Source of the DNA: Caulobacter sp. Root1455
GTDB taxonomy: Bacteria; Pseudomonadota; Alphaproteobacteria; Caulobacterales; Caulobacteraceae
NCBI RefSeq assembly: GCF_001426905.1
Contig: NZ_LMFQ01000020.1
Coordinates: forward strand, 354,148 to 418,147
Reading direction: 5' to 3'
DNA length: 64,000 bases
Shown: one piece after another, positions 1-8,660 of the stretch
How the letters are laid out: the number at the start of each line of letters is the position of its first letter
Numbering within the stretch: the stretch's first letter is position 1
The notes under the pieces: generated by a model
What the model was told of the DNA's origin: nothing
The model's input: the letters and a program-made list of their open reading frames with translations, nothing else
The model's database searches: none
Translations under genes and position numbers: made by a program

Positions 1-71
1 AGGACAGCGGCATCCGAATCCTGGCGCCGGGCGAGACGGCGTCGGTGTGGATGAACGTGGCGTCCTCATAG
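1..71 (+). CDS. C-terminal end of an unidentified protein (5' cut by window)
   Basis: Reading in frame from base 3 gives about 22 residues (ending LAPGETASVWMNVASS) followed by TAG at 69-71. The LAPGE segment resembles the last strand of aldose 1-epimerase type mutarotases, but the fragment is too short to assign. The following methyltransferase starts about 75 bases downstream on the same strand. Confidence 0.35.
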   Translation, partial: DSGIRILAPGETASVWMNVASS

Positions 72-147
72 ACCGGCCTCCATCCGGGTTGACGCCGCCC
101 GGCGAGCGCCCGCATTGGAGGAGAGTTCAGCTTCGAGGATTGGGTCG

Positions 148-819
148 ATGCAGTTTGGATACGAACCGATTCATCCCATGGCGACCTACGCGCCGTGGCT
201 GGACGATCCCGATTTCCTGGCCGTCTACAAGACCGTCCAACCCAACACCCTGGTGGACCACATGCGGGCTTTCGAGCTGTGGCGCCTGGTCGATCAGGCG
301 TTGAAGGTCCCGGGCGACATCCTGGAGGTGGGCGTTTGGCGCGGCGGCACCGGCTGCCTGATGGCCAAGCGTGTCCAGGCGCTGGGATCGAGCGCCAAGG
401 TCTATCTCTGCGACACGTTCGCGGGCGTGGTGAAGGCCGGGCCGGCCGACCGGTACTACAAGGGCGGGGAGCACGCCGACACCTCCCAGCGGATCGTCCT
501 GGACCTCGCCGACCAGCTCGGGCTTTCCAACGTCAGCCTGCTGACGGGGATCTTCCCCGACGACACCGGAGACCAGGTCGCCGACCGGCGGTTCTGCCTC
601 TGCCACATCGACGTCGACGTCTACGACTCCGCCCTGCACGTCCTGGAGTGGGTCTGGCCGCGCATGCCGGTGGGCGGCGTGGTGGTGTTCGACGACTACG
701 GCTTTTCGTCCTGCACGGGGGTCACCCAGCTGGTGAACGACCGCATGGCCCAGCGGGGCGCGCTGACTTTGCACAATCTGAACGGCCACGCCGTGATCGT
801 GAAGACGGCCGAGGATTAG
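148..819 (+). CDS. TylF/macrocin O-methyltransferase-like SAM-dependent methyltransferase
   Basis: About 223 residues. The SAM-binding motif is DILEVGVWRGGTG. VYLCDTFAGVVKAG follows, then the metal-site type HIDVDVYDS and VVFDDYGF, all typical of the TylF family, which methylates hydroxyls of sugars in antibiotics or surface glycans. ATG at 148 is chosen because GAGGAT lies about 8 bases upstream; a TTG at 115 would add 11 residues. It is convergent with fixK, whose stop is 2 bases away. The substrate is unknown; a surface polysaccharide role is only a guess. Confidence 0.75.
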   Translation: MQFGYEPIHPMATYAPWLDDPDFLAVYKTVQPNTLVDHMRAFELWRLVDQALKVPGDILEVGVWRGGTGCLMAKRVQALGSSAKVYLCDTFAGVVKAGPADRYYKGGEHADTSQRIVLDLADQLGLSNVSLLTGIFPDDTGDQVADRRFCLCHIDVDVYDSALHVLEWVWPRMPVGGVVVFDDYGFSSCTGVTQLVNDRMAQRGALTLHNLNGHAVIVKTAED

Positions 820-821
820 GC

Positions 822-1466
822 TCAGTCCACCATCGCTTCCAGGGCGCTGCGGTCGCGCAGCAGCACCTTGCGGGTGGTGGGCAGGGCGATCAGGCCGTCG
901 TGCTGGAACTGGGTGAAGGTGCGCGACACGGTCTCGATGGTCAGGCCCAGATAGTCGGCCATGTCCTGGCGGGTCATGGGCACGTCGAGCAGGGCCCGCG
1001 CACCCGTGCGCTCGGCCAGGTCCAGCAACAGGGCGGCGACGCGCTCGCAGGCGGCGCGGCCGCCCAGCATCAGCACGTGGTCCTGGGCGCGGCGCAGGCT
1101 GTCGGTGGTCAGTTCCAGCAGGCGTCGGGCGACGTCGCCGCGCTCGCAGGCCAGGGCTTCCAGGGCCGAGCGGGGCATCACCCGCACTATGGTCGGGCTC
1201 AGCGTCTCGGCCGCCACGCGATAGGTCTCGCCGCTCTCCAGGCCGAACACGTCGCCGGCGAAGTGGAACGCCTCGATCTGCCGCCGGCCGTCGCGCAGGA
1301 TCCGGCAGGTGCGCAACGATCCGGAGATCAGCTGGTAGATTCGATCGGCCGGTTCGCCCTCATCGAAGATCGTCTCGCCGCGACCATAGGTGTGGTGCAG
1401 GCCGTCGAGCACGATCGCCGCCGGCTGGCGGGCGGTGGGCGCGGGAGTCTGGGCCACGGACAGCAT
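822..1466 (-). CDS. fixK: Crp/Fnr-family transcription regulator, FixK type
   Basis: About 214 residues. An N-terminal cyclic-nucleotide-binding-like beta roll (GETIFDEGEPADRIYQLISGSLRTCR) precedes a C-terminal winged helix (DMADYLGLTIETVSRTFTQF). There is no N-terminal cysteine cluster of the kind FNR uses for an Fe-S centre, so it should not sense oxygen itself, which fits FixK. The recognition helix has the E..SR pattern expected to bind TTGAT-N4-ATCAA, and such a site lies at 6992-7005. ATG at 1466 is preferred to the TTG one codon upstream. FixLJ is encoded directly upstream on the same strand. Confidence 0.9.
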   Translation of the reverse strand: MLSVAQTPAPTARQPAAIVLDGLHHTYGRGETIFDEGEPADRIYQLISGSLRTCRILRDGRRQIEAFHFAGDVFGLESGETYRVAAETLSPTIVRVMPRSALEALACERGDVARRLLELTTDSLRRAQDHVLMLGGRAACERVAALLLDLAERTGARALLDVPMTRQDMADYLGLTIETVSRTFTQFQHDGLIALPTTRKVLLRDRSALEAMVD

Positions 1467-1528
1467 CAAGGTCTCCGATCTCTCTCCCGCCCAATCTCCT
1501 TCGCCGGAGCCAAGCGGTACAGTCGGGA

Positions 1529-1555
1529 CCTACGCCTAAGGAGGACTACCTAGGA
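1529..1555 (-). promoter_or_regulatory. Candidate FixJ box upstream of fixK
   Basis: In the 119-base fixJ-fixK gap the minus strand reads CCTAGGTAGTCC, then CTCC, then TTAGGCGTAGG. These are two TAGG-containing half elements resembling the GTAMGTAG-like core known for rhizobial FixJ sites. It lies about 65-90 bases upstream of the fixK start, a sensible activator distance. The match is partial and judged by eye. Confidence 0.35.
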
Positions 1556-1585
1556 CGGTTTGCACGACGCGATCGTCCCGCGCGG

Positions 1586-2200
1586 CTAGCCGCGCCTGGC
1601 CGAAAGCGTCATCCGCACCAGGGCCGCCAGGTTGTCGGCGTGCATCTTGGCCATCAGCTTGGCGCGATAGATCTCGACCGTGCGCGGACTGATCCCCAAC
1701 TCGCGGGCGATCACCTTGTTGGGCTGGCCGTCGACGACGCCGTCCAGCACCTGACGCTCGCGCTCCGACAGGGTCTCCAGCCGTTGGCGGACCACGGCCG
1801 CCTCGTCGGAAGCCTTGGCGGCCTCCGGCCGCGGGCCCGCTTCCAGAGCGCGGTTCAGGGCGTCGAGCATGCGGCTTTCGCCGAACGGCTTTTCGATGAA
1901 GTCGGCCACCCCGGCCCGCATGGCCTCGACGGCCAGGGGAATGTCGCCATGGCCGGTGATCATGATGATCGGCACGCGGGAGCCTCGGGCGTTCAGCTCG
2001 CGCACCAGCTCCAGGCCCGTCATGTCGGGCATGCGCATGTCGGTGATCACGCAGCCGGCCCCGTCCAGGGGCAGGGCCTCCAGCAGGGCCAGGGCCGAGG
2101 CGTGGCTGACCACCTCGAAGTCGGCGGCCTCCAGCAGGAAGGCCAGGGACTCGCGGGCGCTCTCGTCGTCGTCGACCACGTGGACCACGGCTTCACTCAT
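1586..2200 (-). CDS. fixJ: Two-component response regulator FixJ
   Basis: 204 residues. The receiver domain spans about residues 1-120, with acidic residues at VVDDDE, phosphoacceptor D54 in [12 protein letters not shown], Thr in IIMITGHGD and Lys in FIEKPF. A LuxR/NarL-type helix-turn-helix follows ([28 protein letters not shown]) at about 140-200. It is the partner of FixL, and its start overlaps the fixL stop by 8 bases, implying translational coupling. In the family, phospho-FixJ activates fixK under low oxygen. Confidence 0.93.
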   Translation of the reverse strand: MSEAVVHVVDDDESARESLAFLLEAADFEVVSHASALALLEALPLDGAGCVITDMRMPDMTGLELVRELNARGSRVPIIMITGHGDIPLAVEAMRAGVADFIEKPFGESRMLDALNRALEAGPRPEAAKASDEAAVVRQRLETLSERERQVLDGVVDGQPNKVIARELGISPRTVEIYRAKLMAKMHADNLAALVRMTLSARRG

Positions 2201-3659
2201 CGATCACGTCCTCGTTGTCTCGTCTGGGCGGCAGAATGAAGTGAAACACCGTCCCGCCCTTTGGGTTCGGGTCCGCCCAGATCCGACCGCCATGCGCCTC
2301 GATGATCGAGCGCGAGATCGACAGACCCACACCCATGCCCTCGGCCTTGGTGGTCATGAACGGCTGGAACAGCCGCTCGCGGAAATCGTCGCTAATGCCC
2401 GAACCGGTGTCGGTGACGCTGACTTGAACGGAACCGTTGTCGAGCCGCTGGCTCGATATGGTCAGTTCGCGTCGCGGGGAGTCGGCCATGGCGTCGACGG
2501 CGTTGCGGATCAGATTCACCAGCACCTGCTGGATCTGCACGCGGTCGGCATAGACCGCGTCGGCGGCGGGGTCCAGTTGCAGGCGGGTGGTCACCAGATG
2601 CTCCCGCGCCCCGATCAGGGCCAGGGCGGCGGCGTCCTCGACCACCTTGGACAGACTCTCGGGCGCGCGTTCGCTGGCCCCGCGCCGCACGAACTCGCGC
2701 ATGCGGTGGATCACGTCGCCGGCTCGCAGGGCCTGGGCCGAAGCCTTGTCGACCGCGTCGCGGACCTTGGCCTGGTCTTCGGGGCGGCCGCGGTCGAGCA
2801 GGCGGCGCGAGCCGGTCAGCAGGTTGGCGATCGCCGACAGCGGCTGGTTCAGCTCGTGGGCCAGCGTCGAGGCCATCTCGCCCATGGCGGTCAGGCGCGA
2901 GACGTGGACCAGCTCGGTCTGCAGGTCGCGCAGTCGCGCCTCGGTGTGCTGGCGCTCGGTCAGGTCGCGAATGAAGCCGGTGTAGAACGGCTGGGAGCCC
3001 CGGGTCTCGCCGACCGCCAGCTCCATCGGGAAAGTCGTGCCGTCCTTGCGCCTGCCGACCACCACGCGGCCGGTGCCGATGATCCGCTTCTCGCCGCTGC
3101 GGCTGTAATTGGCCAGGAAGCCGTCGTGGCCGGCGCGGTCCGGCTCGGGCATCAGCAGGCTGACGTTCTGGCCGATCGCCTCGGACGAAGCCCAGCCGAA
3201 CAGCCGCTCGGCGGCGGGGCTGAACGAGGTCATCACCCCGGCCGGGTCGATGACGATCACCGCGTCGGGGGCGGAGTCGAGGATCGACTGCAGGTGATGG
3301 GTCATGGCGGCGGCGCGCGAGCGGGCGGCGTGAAACCAGCCGCCGCCGACCGACATGCCGAAGCCGATCATCACGAACACCAGGCTGGACAGAGCCGTGG
3401 CCTGGTCGGGCGTTCCGCGCACCTTCAGCAGCCAGACCGCTCCGGCCGCCAGCACGGTGGCGAACAGGCCCGGCGCCAGGCCGCCGACCGCGGCGCTGAT
3501 CAGCACGGCCGGCACGAACAACAGGAAGGCCGAGGGGGCGGTGAAGCCGGGGGGCAAGGCCAGCTGGATCAGGGCGCAGGCCAGGACCGTGGCCATGGCC
3601 GCCAGATAGGCCCGGGGCCGCAGATCGCTGTGCAGCGTGCCGGCCGAAACCGTGGTCAT
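2193..3659 (-). CDS. fixL: Oxygen-sensing histidine kinase FixL
   Basis: About 488 residues. Several N-terminal membrane segments (about 20-110, DUF4118-like) precede a PAS domain that keeps the FixL heme features: His178 in RAGHDGF as proximal ligand and Arg198 in IIGTGRVV as the oxygen-contact arginine. The HisKA H-box is [13 protein letters not shown] (His268), and the ATPase N box ([10 protein letters not shown]) and G boxes ([18 protein letters not shown]) follow. ATG at 3659 is preferred; a TTG at 3686 would add 9 residues. It lies 33 bases after cydC, so cydDC transcription could run into it. Oxygen binding should inhibit the kinase. Confidence 0.93.
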   Translation of the reverse strand: MTTVSAGTLHSDLRPRAYLAAMATVLACALIQLALPPGFTAPSAFLLFVPAVLISAAVGGLAPGLFATVLAAGAVWLLKVRGTPDQATALSSLVFVMIGFGMSVGGGWFHAARSRAAAMTHHLQSILDSAPDAVIVIDPAGVMTSFSPAAERLFGWASSEAIGQNVSLLMPEPDRAGHDGFLANYSRSGEKRIIGTGRVVVGRRKDGTTFPMELAVGETRGSQPFYTGFIRDLTERQHTEARLRDLQTELVHVSRLTAMGEMASTLAHELNQPLSAIANLLTGSRRLLDRGRPEDQAKVRDAVDKASAQALRAGDVIHRMREFVRRGASERAPESLSKVVEDAAALALIGAREHLVTTRLQLDPAADAVYADRVQIQQVLVNLIRNAVDAMADSPRRELTISSQRLDNGSVQVSVTDTGSGISDDFRERLFQPFMTTKAEGMGVGLSISRSIIEAHGGRIWADPNPKGGTVFHFILPPRRDNEDVIDE

Positions 3660-3692
3660 CACGTGATAGCGGTCTCCGCTGCGCAAGGTCGG

Positions 3693-5312
3693 CTACCCTA
3701 TAGCCGTTGGCGCGGCGATTGGCAGTCTCAGATCGCACAAGGCGCGCGGCGCGGGACGGTGGCTGACCAGGATCAGGCCCTGGCCGGTGCGCTTGAGGCG
3801 AGCGTCCAGGCGCTCGACGATCAGGGCCTCGGTCGCGGCGTCCAGCCCCTCTGTAGGCTCGTCGAGCAGCAGCCAGGGGGCGTCCCGCAGCAGGGCCCGG
3901 GCCAGGGACAGCCGCCGCCGCTCGCCCCCCGACAGCCGCTCGCCGTTCTCGCCGATCCAGGTGTCCAGGCCCTGGGGCAGGGCGCGGACCCGGGCCTCCA
4001 GCGCGGCGTCGGCCAGCGCGTCCCACAGGGCCTCGTCGGCGCGGGTTCCGGCGAGGGCGAGATTGGCGCGGACGGTCCCGGCGATCATCGCCGCGTCCTG
4101 CGGGGCGTGGGCGAAAGCGGCGCGGGTTCGTGCGTCGGGCTCCTGGCCTCCGCATGACAACCGTTTGTCCCGGCTTTCGCCGGGATGAGCGGCTGTTGGG
4201 GGAGCGCGCAGGCCCAGCAGCCGTTCGAGCACCGTGGTCTTGCCGCAACCCGAGGGGCCGGTCAGGACCAGCCGCGAACCCGCCGTCAGGGTGAGGCCGC
4301 CGAAGTCGAGGCTGGGGCGATCCGGCGGGGCCTGGGCGCGCGCCGCGTTCGGTCCATGGACCAAAATCGTATCCAGCCGCTTGGCCGCCGCGTCCGCTCC
4401 GGCGTCCTGCTCGAACGCCTTGCCGACTCCGGCCAGGCCTTCCAGCGCCATGGCGGTCGCCAGGCCGGCCATGGCCGCCAGGGGCGTGGCGGCATCGCGG
4501 GCCAAGGCCAGGACCAGGGCGACGGCGAGGCCGAGGATCGCGCCCTGCAGCGCGATCAGCCAGCCGGCGGCCGCCACGGCCTCGCGCCTGAGGGCGTCCA
4601 GGCGCGCGCCCTTGGCGGCGATCTCGGCGGCCGCTCGGTCTTGCACGCCATAGACCCGCAGCTCGGGCGCGGCGGCGGCGTAGGCGGCCAGGGCGTCCTT
4701 CAGGTCGCCGGCCGCCTGCTGGATCGCGGGGCCGGTGCGGGCGGTCAGGCGGCGGGCCAGGGCGCGGCCGCTCAGCACGGCGCCGGCCGCGGCCACGGCG
4801 ACGACCAGGGCCGGACCCCAACCGGCGGGCGCGGTCATGGCCAGGCCGGCGGTGACCGCCGCCCCGGCGCCCCAGGGGGCGGAGAGGCGGATCAGCCGGG
4901 TCTCGACCGCGTCGACGTCCTGCACCAGCCGGGCCGAGGCCTCGCCGCGGGACAGGGCCAGGGCCTGGGCGGGCGGGGCGGCGGCCAGGGACGCGTAGAG
5001 GGCCGGGCGGATGGCGGCCAGCGCCTTGAGGGCGGCGGCGTGGCTCGACAAGCGCTCCAGGTAGCGGAAGGCGGTGCGCAGGATGGCCAGCAGGCGGATG
5101 CCGGCGCTGGGCAGCAGCACGTTGAAGGCCTGGGCCGCCGCCAGTCCGCCCAGGCCGGCGATCGCCGCGCCGGTCAGGAACCAGCCCGACAGGCCCAGCA
5201 GCAGCACCGATCCGGCCCCGACGACCGCGGCCGAGATGGCGGCCAGGCGCAGGCCGGCCGCGTGGCGTTTTCGCTGTTGGCGGATCAGAACGGCGAGGGG
5301 ACTGGAGCTCAC
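3693..5312 (-). CDS. cydC: Heterodimeric ABC exporter subunit CydC (cysteine/glutathione export, bd oxidase assembly)
   Basis: 539 residues. The N-terminal transmembrane domain spans about 1-300. The nucleotide-binding domain has Walker A GPSGCGKTT (352-360), Q-loop APQDAA, signature LSGGERRR and Walker B WLLLDEPTEGLD. CydDC exports thiols to the periplasm and is needed for cytochrome bd assembly. GTG start; its first bases overlap the cydD stop (GTGA). Oddity: about residues 372-392, between Walker A and the Q-loop, are replaced by repeat-encoded sequence (HPGESRDKRL), see 4160-4193. Confidence 0.93.
   Translation of the reverse strand: MSSSPLAVLIRQQRKRHAAGLRLAAISAAVVGAGSVLLLGLSGWFLTGAAIAGLGGLAAAQAFNVLLPSAGIRLLAILRTAFRYLERLSSHAAALKALAAIRPALYASLAAAPPAQALALSRGEASARLVQDVDAVETRLIRLSAPWGAGAAVTAGLAMTAPAGWGPALVVAVAAAGAVLSGRALARRLTARTGPAIQQAAGDLKDALAAYAAAAPELRVYGVQDRAAAEIAAKGARLDALRREAVAAAGWLIALQGAILGLAVALVLALARDAATPLAAMAGLATAMALEGLAGVGKAFEQDAGADAAAKRLDTILVHGPNAARAQAPPDRPSLDFGGLTLTAGSRLVLTGPSGCGKTTVLERLLGLRAPPTAAHPGESRDKRLSCGGQEPDARTRAAFAHAPQDAAMIAGTVRANLALAGTRADEALWDALADAALEARVRALPQGLDTWIGENGERLSGGERRRLSLARALLRDAPWLLLDEPTEGLDAATEALIVERLDARLKRTGQGLILVSHRPAPRALCDLRLPIAAPTAIG
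4160..4193. repeat. Palindromic repeat unit inside cydC
   Basis: TCCCGGCTTTCGCCGGGA followed by TGAGCGGCT. Over 27 bases it differs at two positions from the right arm of the intergenic element at 55425-55553. Here it is read in frame as part of CydC. Confidence 0.75.
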
Positions 5313-6958
5313 AGCCGCACCACCCGGTCGGCCAGCGCGGCGACGGCCTCGGAATGGGTGGCGATCAGGGTGGTGCGGCCGGCCGCCGCTTGGCGAAGGA
5401 TCGGCAGCAGGGCCTGCTCCGATGCCGCGTCGAGATCGGCGGTCGGCTCGTCCAGCAGCAGGATGGGCGCGGGCTTGAGCATGGCCCGGGCCAGGCCCAG
5501 CCGGCGTCGCTCGCCGCCGGACAGGCCGGCGCCGCGCTCGTCGAGCCGAGCGTCCAAGCCGCCCCGGCCGTCCAGCACGTCCGCCAGACCGACGGCGCGG
5601 GCCGTCTGTTCCAGAGCGTCCCGTGTCGCGCCGGGATGGGCCAGGGCCAGGTTGTCGGCCAAGGTTCCCGGCAGAACCACCGGCGACTGTCCGGCCCAGG
5701 CGACCGATGTCGCGATCGAGCCGAGATGCGACAGGCGCTGGTCGCCGACCGACACCTCGCCGCCGCTCAGGGGCGCCAGGCCGAGCAACAGGTTCAGCAA
5801 GGTGGTCTTGCCGCTGCCGCTGGGCCCCAGCAGGGCGACGACCTCGCCCGGCGCGACGTCGAGATCGAAGCCTTCGAACACGGCGGTCTCGCCGGGATCA
5901 TAGGTCACGGTCACCGCCTGGAAGCGAATGGGCGGCGGCGCGGCGAAGATCACGGCCGGCGGGGCGGGCGCGGGGGCGGGCAGGGCGGCCAGGGTCAGGG
6001 CGGCGGCCTCGGCGGCCTGGCGATCGTGATAGGCGGCGGCCAGACGGCGCAGTGGGACATAGACCTCCGGCGCCAGGGCCAGGGCGAAGAAGGCGCGCTT
6101 GAGATCCAGCTGTTCGGGAACGGGGAAGGGGAGCAGGCGCAGCAGGTTGAAGCCGCAATAGACCGCCACCAGGGCCACCGACAGGGCGGCGAAGAACTCC
6201 AGCGCCCCCGACGACAGGAAGGCGACCCTCAGCACACGGATCGTCCGCCGCGCCAGGTCGTCGGCGGCCAGGGCGAGGTCGCGGGTCACCGCGCCCTCGG
6301 CCTGGAACGCCAGCACCAAAGGCAGGGCGCGAACCCGGTCGAGGAACAGGCCGGAGAGCCGCTCCAAGGCCAGGAACTGCCGCCGCGACTCCTCCGCCGC
6401 GGCGCCGCCGGCCAGGGCCATGACCAAGCCGAACGGGACCAGGGTCGCCAGAAGGATCCCGGCCGCCACGGGCGTGGCGACGGCGACAGCGGCGATGACC
6501 AGCAGGGGCGCGACCGCGGAGGCTAGTCGGGCCGGCGTGAAACGGGCGACATGGCCGTCCAGGGCCTCGATCCCCTCGACCACGGCCGACAGGGCCTCGC
6601 CGCCGGTGGCGCGGCCGTTGGCCAGGGCGCCGCCCAGCACCGAGGCGACGGCGTCGCCGCGCGCCTTGGCCTTCACCCCGGCGGCGGCCTGGGCCCCGAC
6701 TTCGGCGGCGCGCTTGGCCAGCAGTCCGCGCGCGGCGGCGGCCAGGGCGAGCACGATCAGCCACGGCGCGGCGGCGGCCAGGCCGCGCGGCAGGGCGTCG
6801 AGGGCCAGGGCCAGGCCGGCGGCGAAGGCGATCGCGGCCGGAACATCGGCCAGCAGCCACAGCGGGGCCGTCCTGGCGTCTGTCCCGCCGGCCTTGCCCA
6901 GGGTCTTCAGCCAGGGTCGCGCGACGGCGTCGAGCTCGGCGGTGAAACTGACTGTCAT
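5309..6958 (-). CDS. cydD: Heterodimeric ABC exporter subunit CydD
   Basis: 549 residues. Membrane-spanning N-terminal half, then an ATPase with Walker A GPSGSGKTT, signature LSGGERRRLGLARAM and Walker B ILLLDEPTADLD. It partners CydC, with 4-base overlapping genes. ATG at 6958 lies 34 bases from the FixK box in the divergent cyd promoter region, so both cydDC and cydABX are likely under FixK control. The alanine-rich composition is typical of this genome. Confidence 0.93.
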   Translation of the reverse strand: MTVSFTAELDAVARPWLKTLGKAGGTDARTAPLWLLADVPAAIAFAAGLALALDALPRGLAAAAPWLIVLALAAAARGLLAKRAAEVGAQAAAGVKAKARGDAVASVLGGALANGRATGGEALSAVVEGIEALDGHVARFTPARLASAVAPLLVIAAVAVATPVAAGILLATLVPFGLVMALAGGAAAEESRRQFLALERLSGLFLDRVRALPLVLAFQAEGAVTRDLALAADDLARRTIRVLRVAFLSSGALEFFAALSVALVAVYCGFNLLRLLPFPVPEQLDLKRAFFALALAPEVYVPLRRLAAAYHDRQAAEAAALTLAALPAPAPAPPAVIFAAPPPIRFQAVTVTYDPGETAVFEGFDLDVAPGEVVALLGPSGSGKTTLLNLLLGLAPLSGGEVSVGDQRLSHLGSIATSVAWAGQSPVVLPGTLADNLALAHPGATRDALEQTARAVGLADVLDGRGGLDARLDERGAGLSGGERRRLGLARAMLKPAPILLLDEPTADLDAASEQALLPILRQAAAGRTTLIATHSEAVAALADRVVRL

Positions 6959-6991
6959 CGGCCGTGTTTAGACTCGGCGAACGGGAAATCC

Positions 6992-7005
6992 TTGATTGGG
7001 ATCAA
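6992..7005. promoter_or_regulatory. FNR/FixK box in cydD-cydA divergent promoter
   Basis: TTGATTGGGATCAA is a perfect match to TTGAT-N4-ATCAA. It lies in the 123-base gap between the divergent cydD (start 6958) and cydA (start 7082). Given fixK in the same cluster, activation of one or both oxidase operons under low oxygen is the natural reading. Which promoter has the box near -41 cannot be decided without a mapped transcription start. Confidence 0.9.
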
Positions 7006-7081
7006 CGCACCCTAGCCAGGACGCGTCTAGAGGTGGAGGGTCCTTGAGGCGACCGATCGCCAACGACAACCGGAGCGCTGC

Positions 7082-8647
7082 ATGGATCCCGCCGTCGTCG
7101 ACCTCTCCCGCCTGCAGTTCGCCCTGACGGCCCTGTACCACTTCCTGTTCGTGCCCCTGACCCTGGGCCTCTCCTTCATGCTGGTGATCATGGAGAGCGT
7201 CTATGTGATGACAAAGCGGCCGATCTGGCGGACCACCACCCGGTTCTGGGGCACGCTGTTCGGGATCAATTTCGTGCTCGGCGTCGCCACCGGCCTGACC
7301 ATGGAGTTCCAGTTCGGCATGAACTGGTCCTACTACTCGCACTATGTCGGCGACATCTTCGGCGCGCCGCTGGCCATCGAGGGGCTGATGGCCTTCTTCC
7401 TCGAGGCCACCTTCGTGGGGCTGATGTTCTTCGGCTGGGACAAGCTCAAGCCCGTGACCCACCTTTTTGTCACCTTCCTGGTGGCCTTGGGCACCAACCT
7501 GTCGGCCCTGTGGATCCTGGTCGCCAACGGCTGGATGCAGAACCCGGTCGGCGCGGCCTTCAATCCCGACACGATGCGGATGGAAGTGGTCGACTTCAAA
7601 GCCGTCATCTTCAATCCCGTGGCTCAGGCCAAGTTCGTGCACACGGTCAGCGCCGGCTACACCATCGCCGCGGTCTTCGTTCTGGGGATCAGCGCCTGGT
7701 ATCTGCTGAAGGGCCGGTATGTCAGCGTCGCCAAGCGATCGCTGACCGTCGCGGCCGCCTTCGGCCTGGCCTCGTCCCTGTCGGTGGTCGTGCTGGGCGA
7801 CGAGAGCGGCTACGCCCTGACCGACAACCAGAAAATGAAACTCGCGGCCCTCGAGGCCATGTGGGAGACCGAGCCCGCGCCCGCCGGCCTGACCGCCTTC
7901 GGCATCCCCGACCTGAAGGACCGCAAGACCCACGCCGAGATCAAGGTGCCCTACGTCCTGGGCCTGATCGCCACCCGCAGCTTCGACCGGCCCGTCGCCG
8001 GCATCTTCGAACTGGTGGCCCAGGCCGAAACGCGGATCGAGAGCGGCGTGGTCGCCTACGACGCGCTGGAGACCCTGAAGGCCAATCCAACCGACCTGGC
8101 GGCGCGCGGCGTGTTCGAGACGCACCGTCGCGACCTCGGCTACGCCCTGCTGCTCAAGCGCCACGTCGCCGACCCGCGAACGGCCGACAAGGCGCTGATC
8201 CAGAAGACCGCCTGGGACACCGTGCCCAACGTGCCGGTGATGTTCTGGTCGTTCCGGATCATGGCCGGAATCGGCTTCCTGATGATCGCCCTGTTCGCCA
8301 CGGCCTTCGTGCTGGTGAGCCTGCGCAAGCAGAACACCCGCTGGTTCCTGATGATCGCGGTGGCGGCCATTCCGCTGCCCTGGATCTCGACCGAGCTGGG
8401 CTGGGTGCTGGCCGAGGTCGGGCGTCAACCCTGGGCGGTGGAGGGCGTTCTGCCGACCTTCCTGGCGCCCTCGTCGCTGAGCGTGGCCCAGATCCTGACC
8501 AGCATCGTGGTCTTCACCCTGCTCTACGGCGCCCTGGCGGTGGTCGAGGTCGGGCTGATCCTGAAGACCATCAAGAAGGGCCCCTTCGCCGAACAGGAAA
8601 CCTTCCCGTCCGGACCGCTCGCCCCCGCCGGCGAAGCCGTGGCCTAG
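7082..8647 (+). CDS. cydA: Cytochrome bd ubiquinol oxidase subunit I
   Basis: 521 residues, close to the E. coli length, so it has a long Q-loop. His20 (ALYHFLF) and His187 (KFVHTVSAGY) match the heme b595/d and b558 ligands, Glu100 and Glu108 the conserved proton-path acids, and MFWSFRIM contains the second b558 ligand Met. GRQPWAVEGVLPT is the conserved late motif. It is an inner-membrane quinol oxidase with high oxygen affinity. First gene of cydABX, preceded by the FixK box. Confidence 0.97.
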   Translation: MDPAVVDLSRLQFALTALYHFLFVPLTLGLSFMLVIMESVYVMTKRPIWRTTTRFWGTLFGINFVLGVATGLTMEFQFGMNWSYYSHYVGDIFGAPLAIEGLMAFFLEATFVGLMFFGWDKLKPVTHLFVTFLVALGTNLSALWILVANGWMQNPVGAAFNPDTMRMEVVDFKAVIFNPVAQAKFVHTVSAGYTIAAVFVLGISAWYLLKGRYVSVAKRSLTVAAAFGLASSLSVVVLGDESGYALTDNQKMKLAALEAMWETEPAPAGLTAFGIPDLKDRKTHAEIKVPYVLGLIATRSFDRPVAGIFELVAQAETRIESGVVAYDALETLKANPTDLAARGVFETHRRDLGYALLLKRHVADPRTADKALIQKTAWDTVPNVPVMFWSFRIMAGIGFLMIALFATAFVLVSLRKQNTRWFLMIAVAAIPLPWISTELGWVLAEVGRQPWAVEGVLPTFLAPSSLSVAQILTSIVVFTLLYGALAVVEVGLILKTIKKGPFAEQETFPSGPLAPAGEAVA

Positions 8648-8660
8648 GAGAAACCGGATC

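Noticed and set aside
1815..4157. 780-codon frame opposite fixJ, fixL and cydC
   Set aside because: Covers three well-supported genes on the other strand; low-complexity GC-shadow composition.
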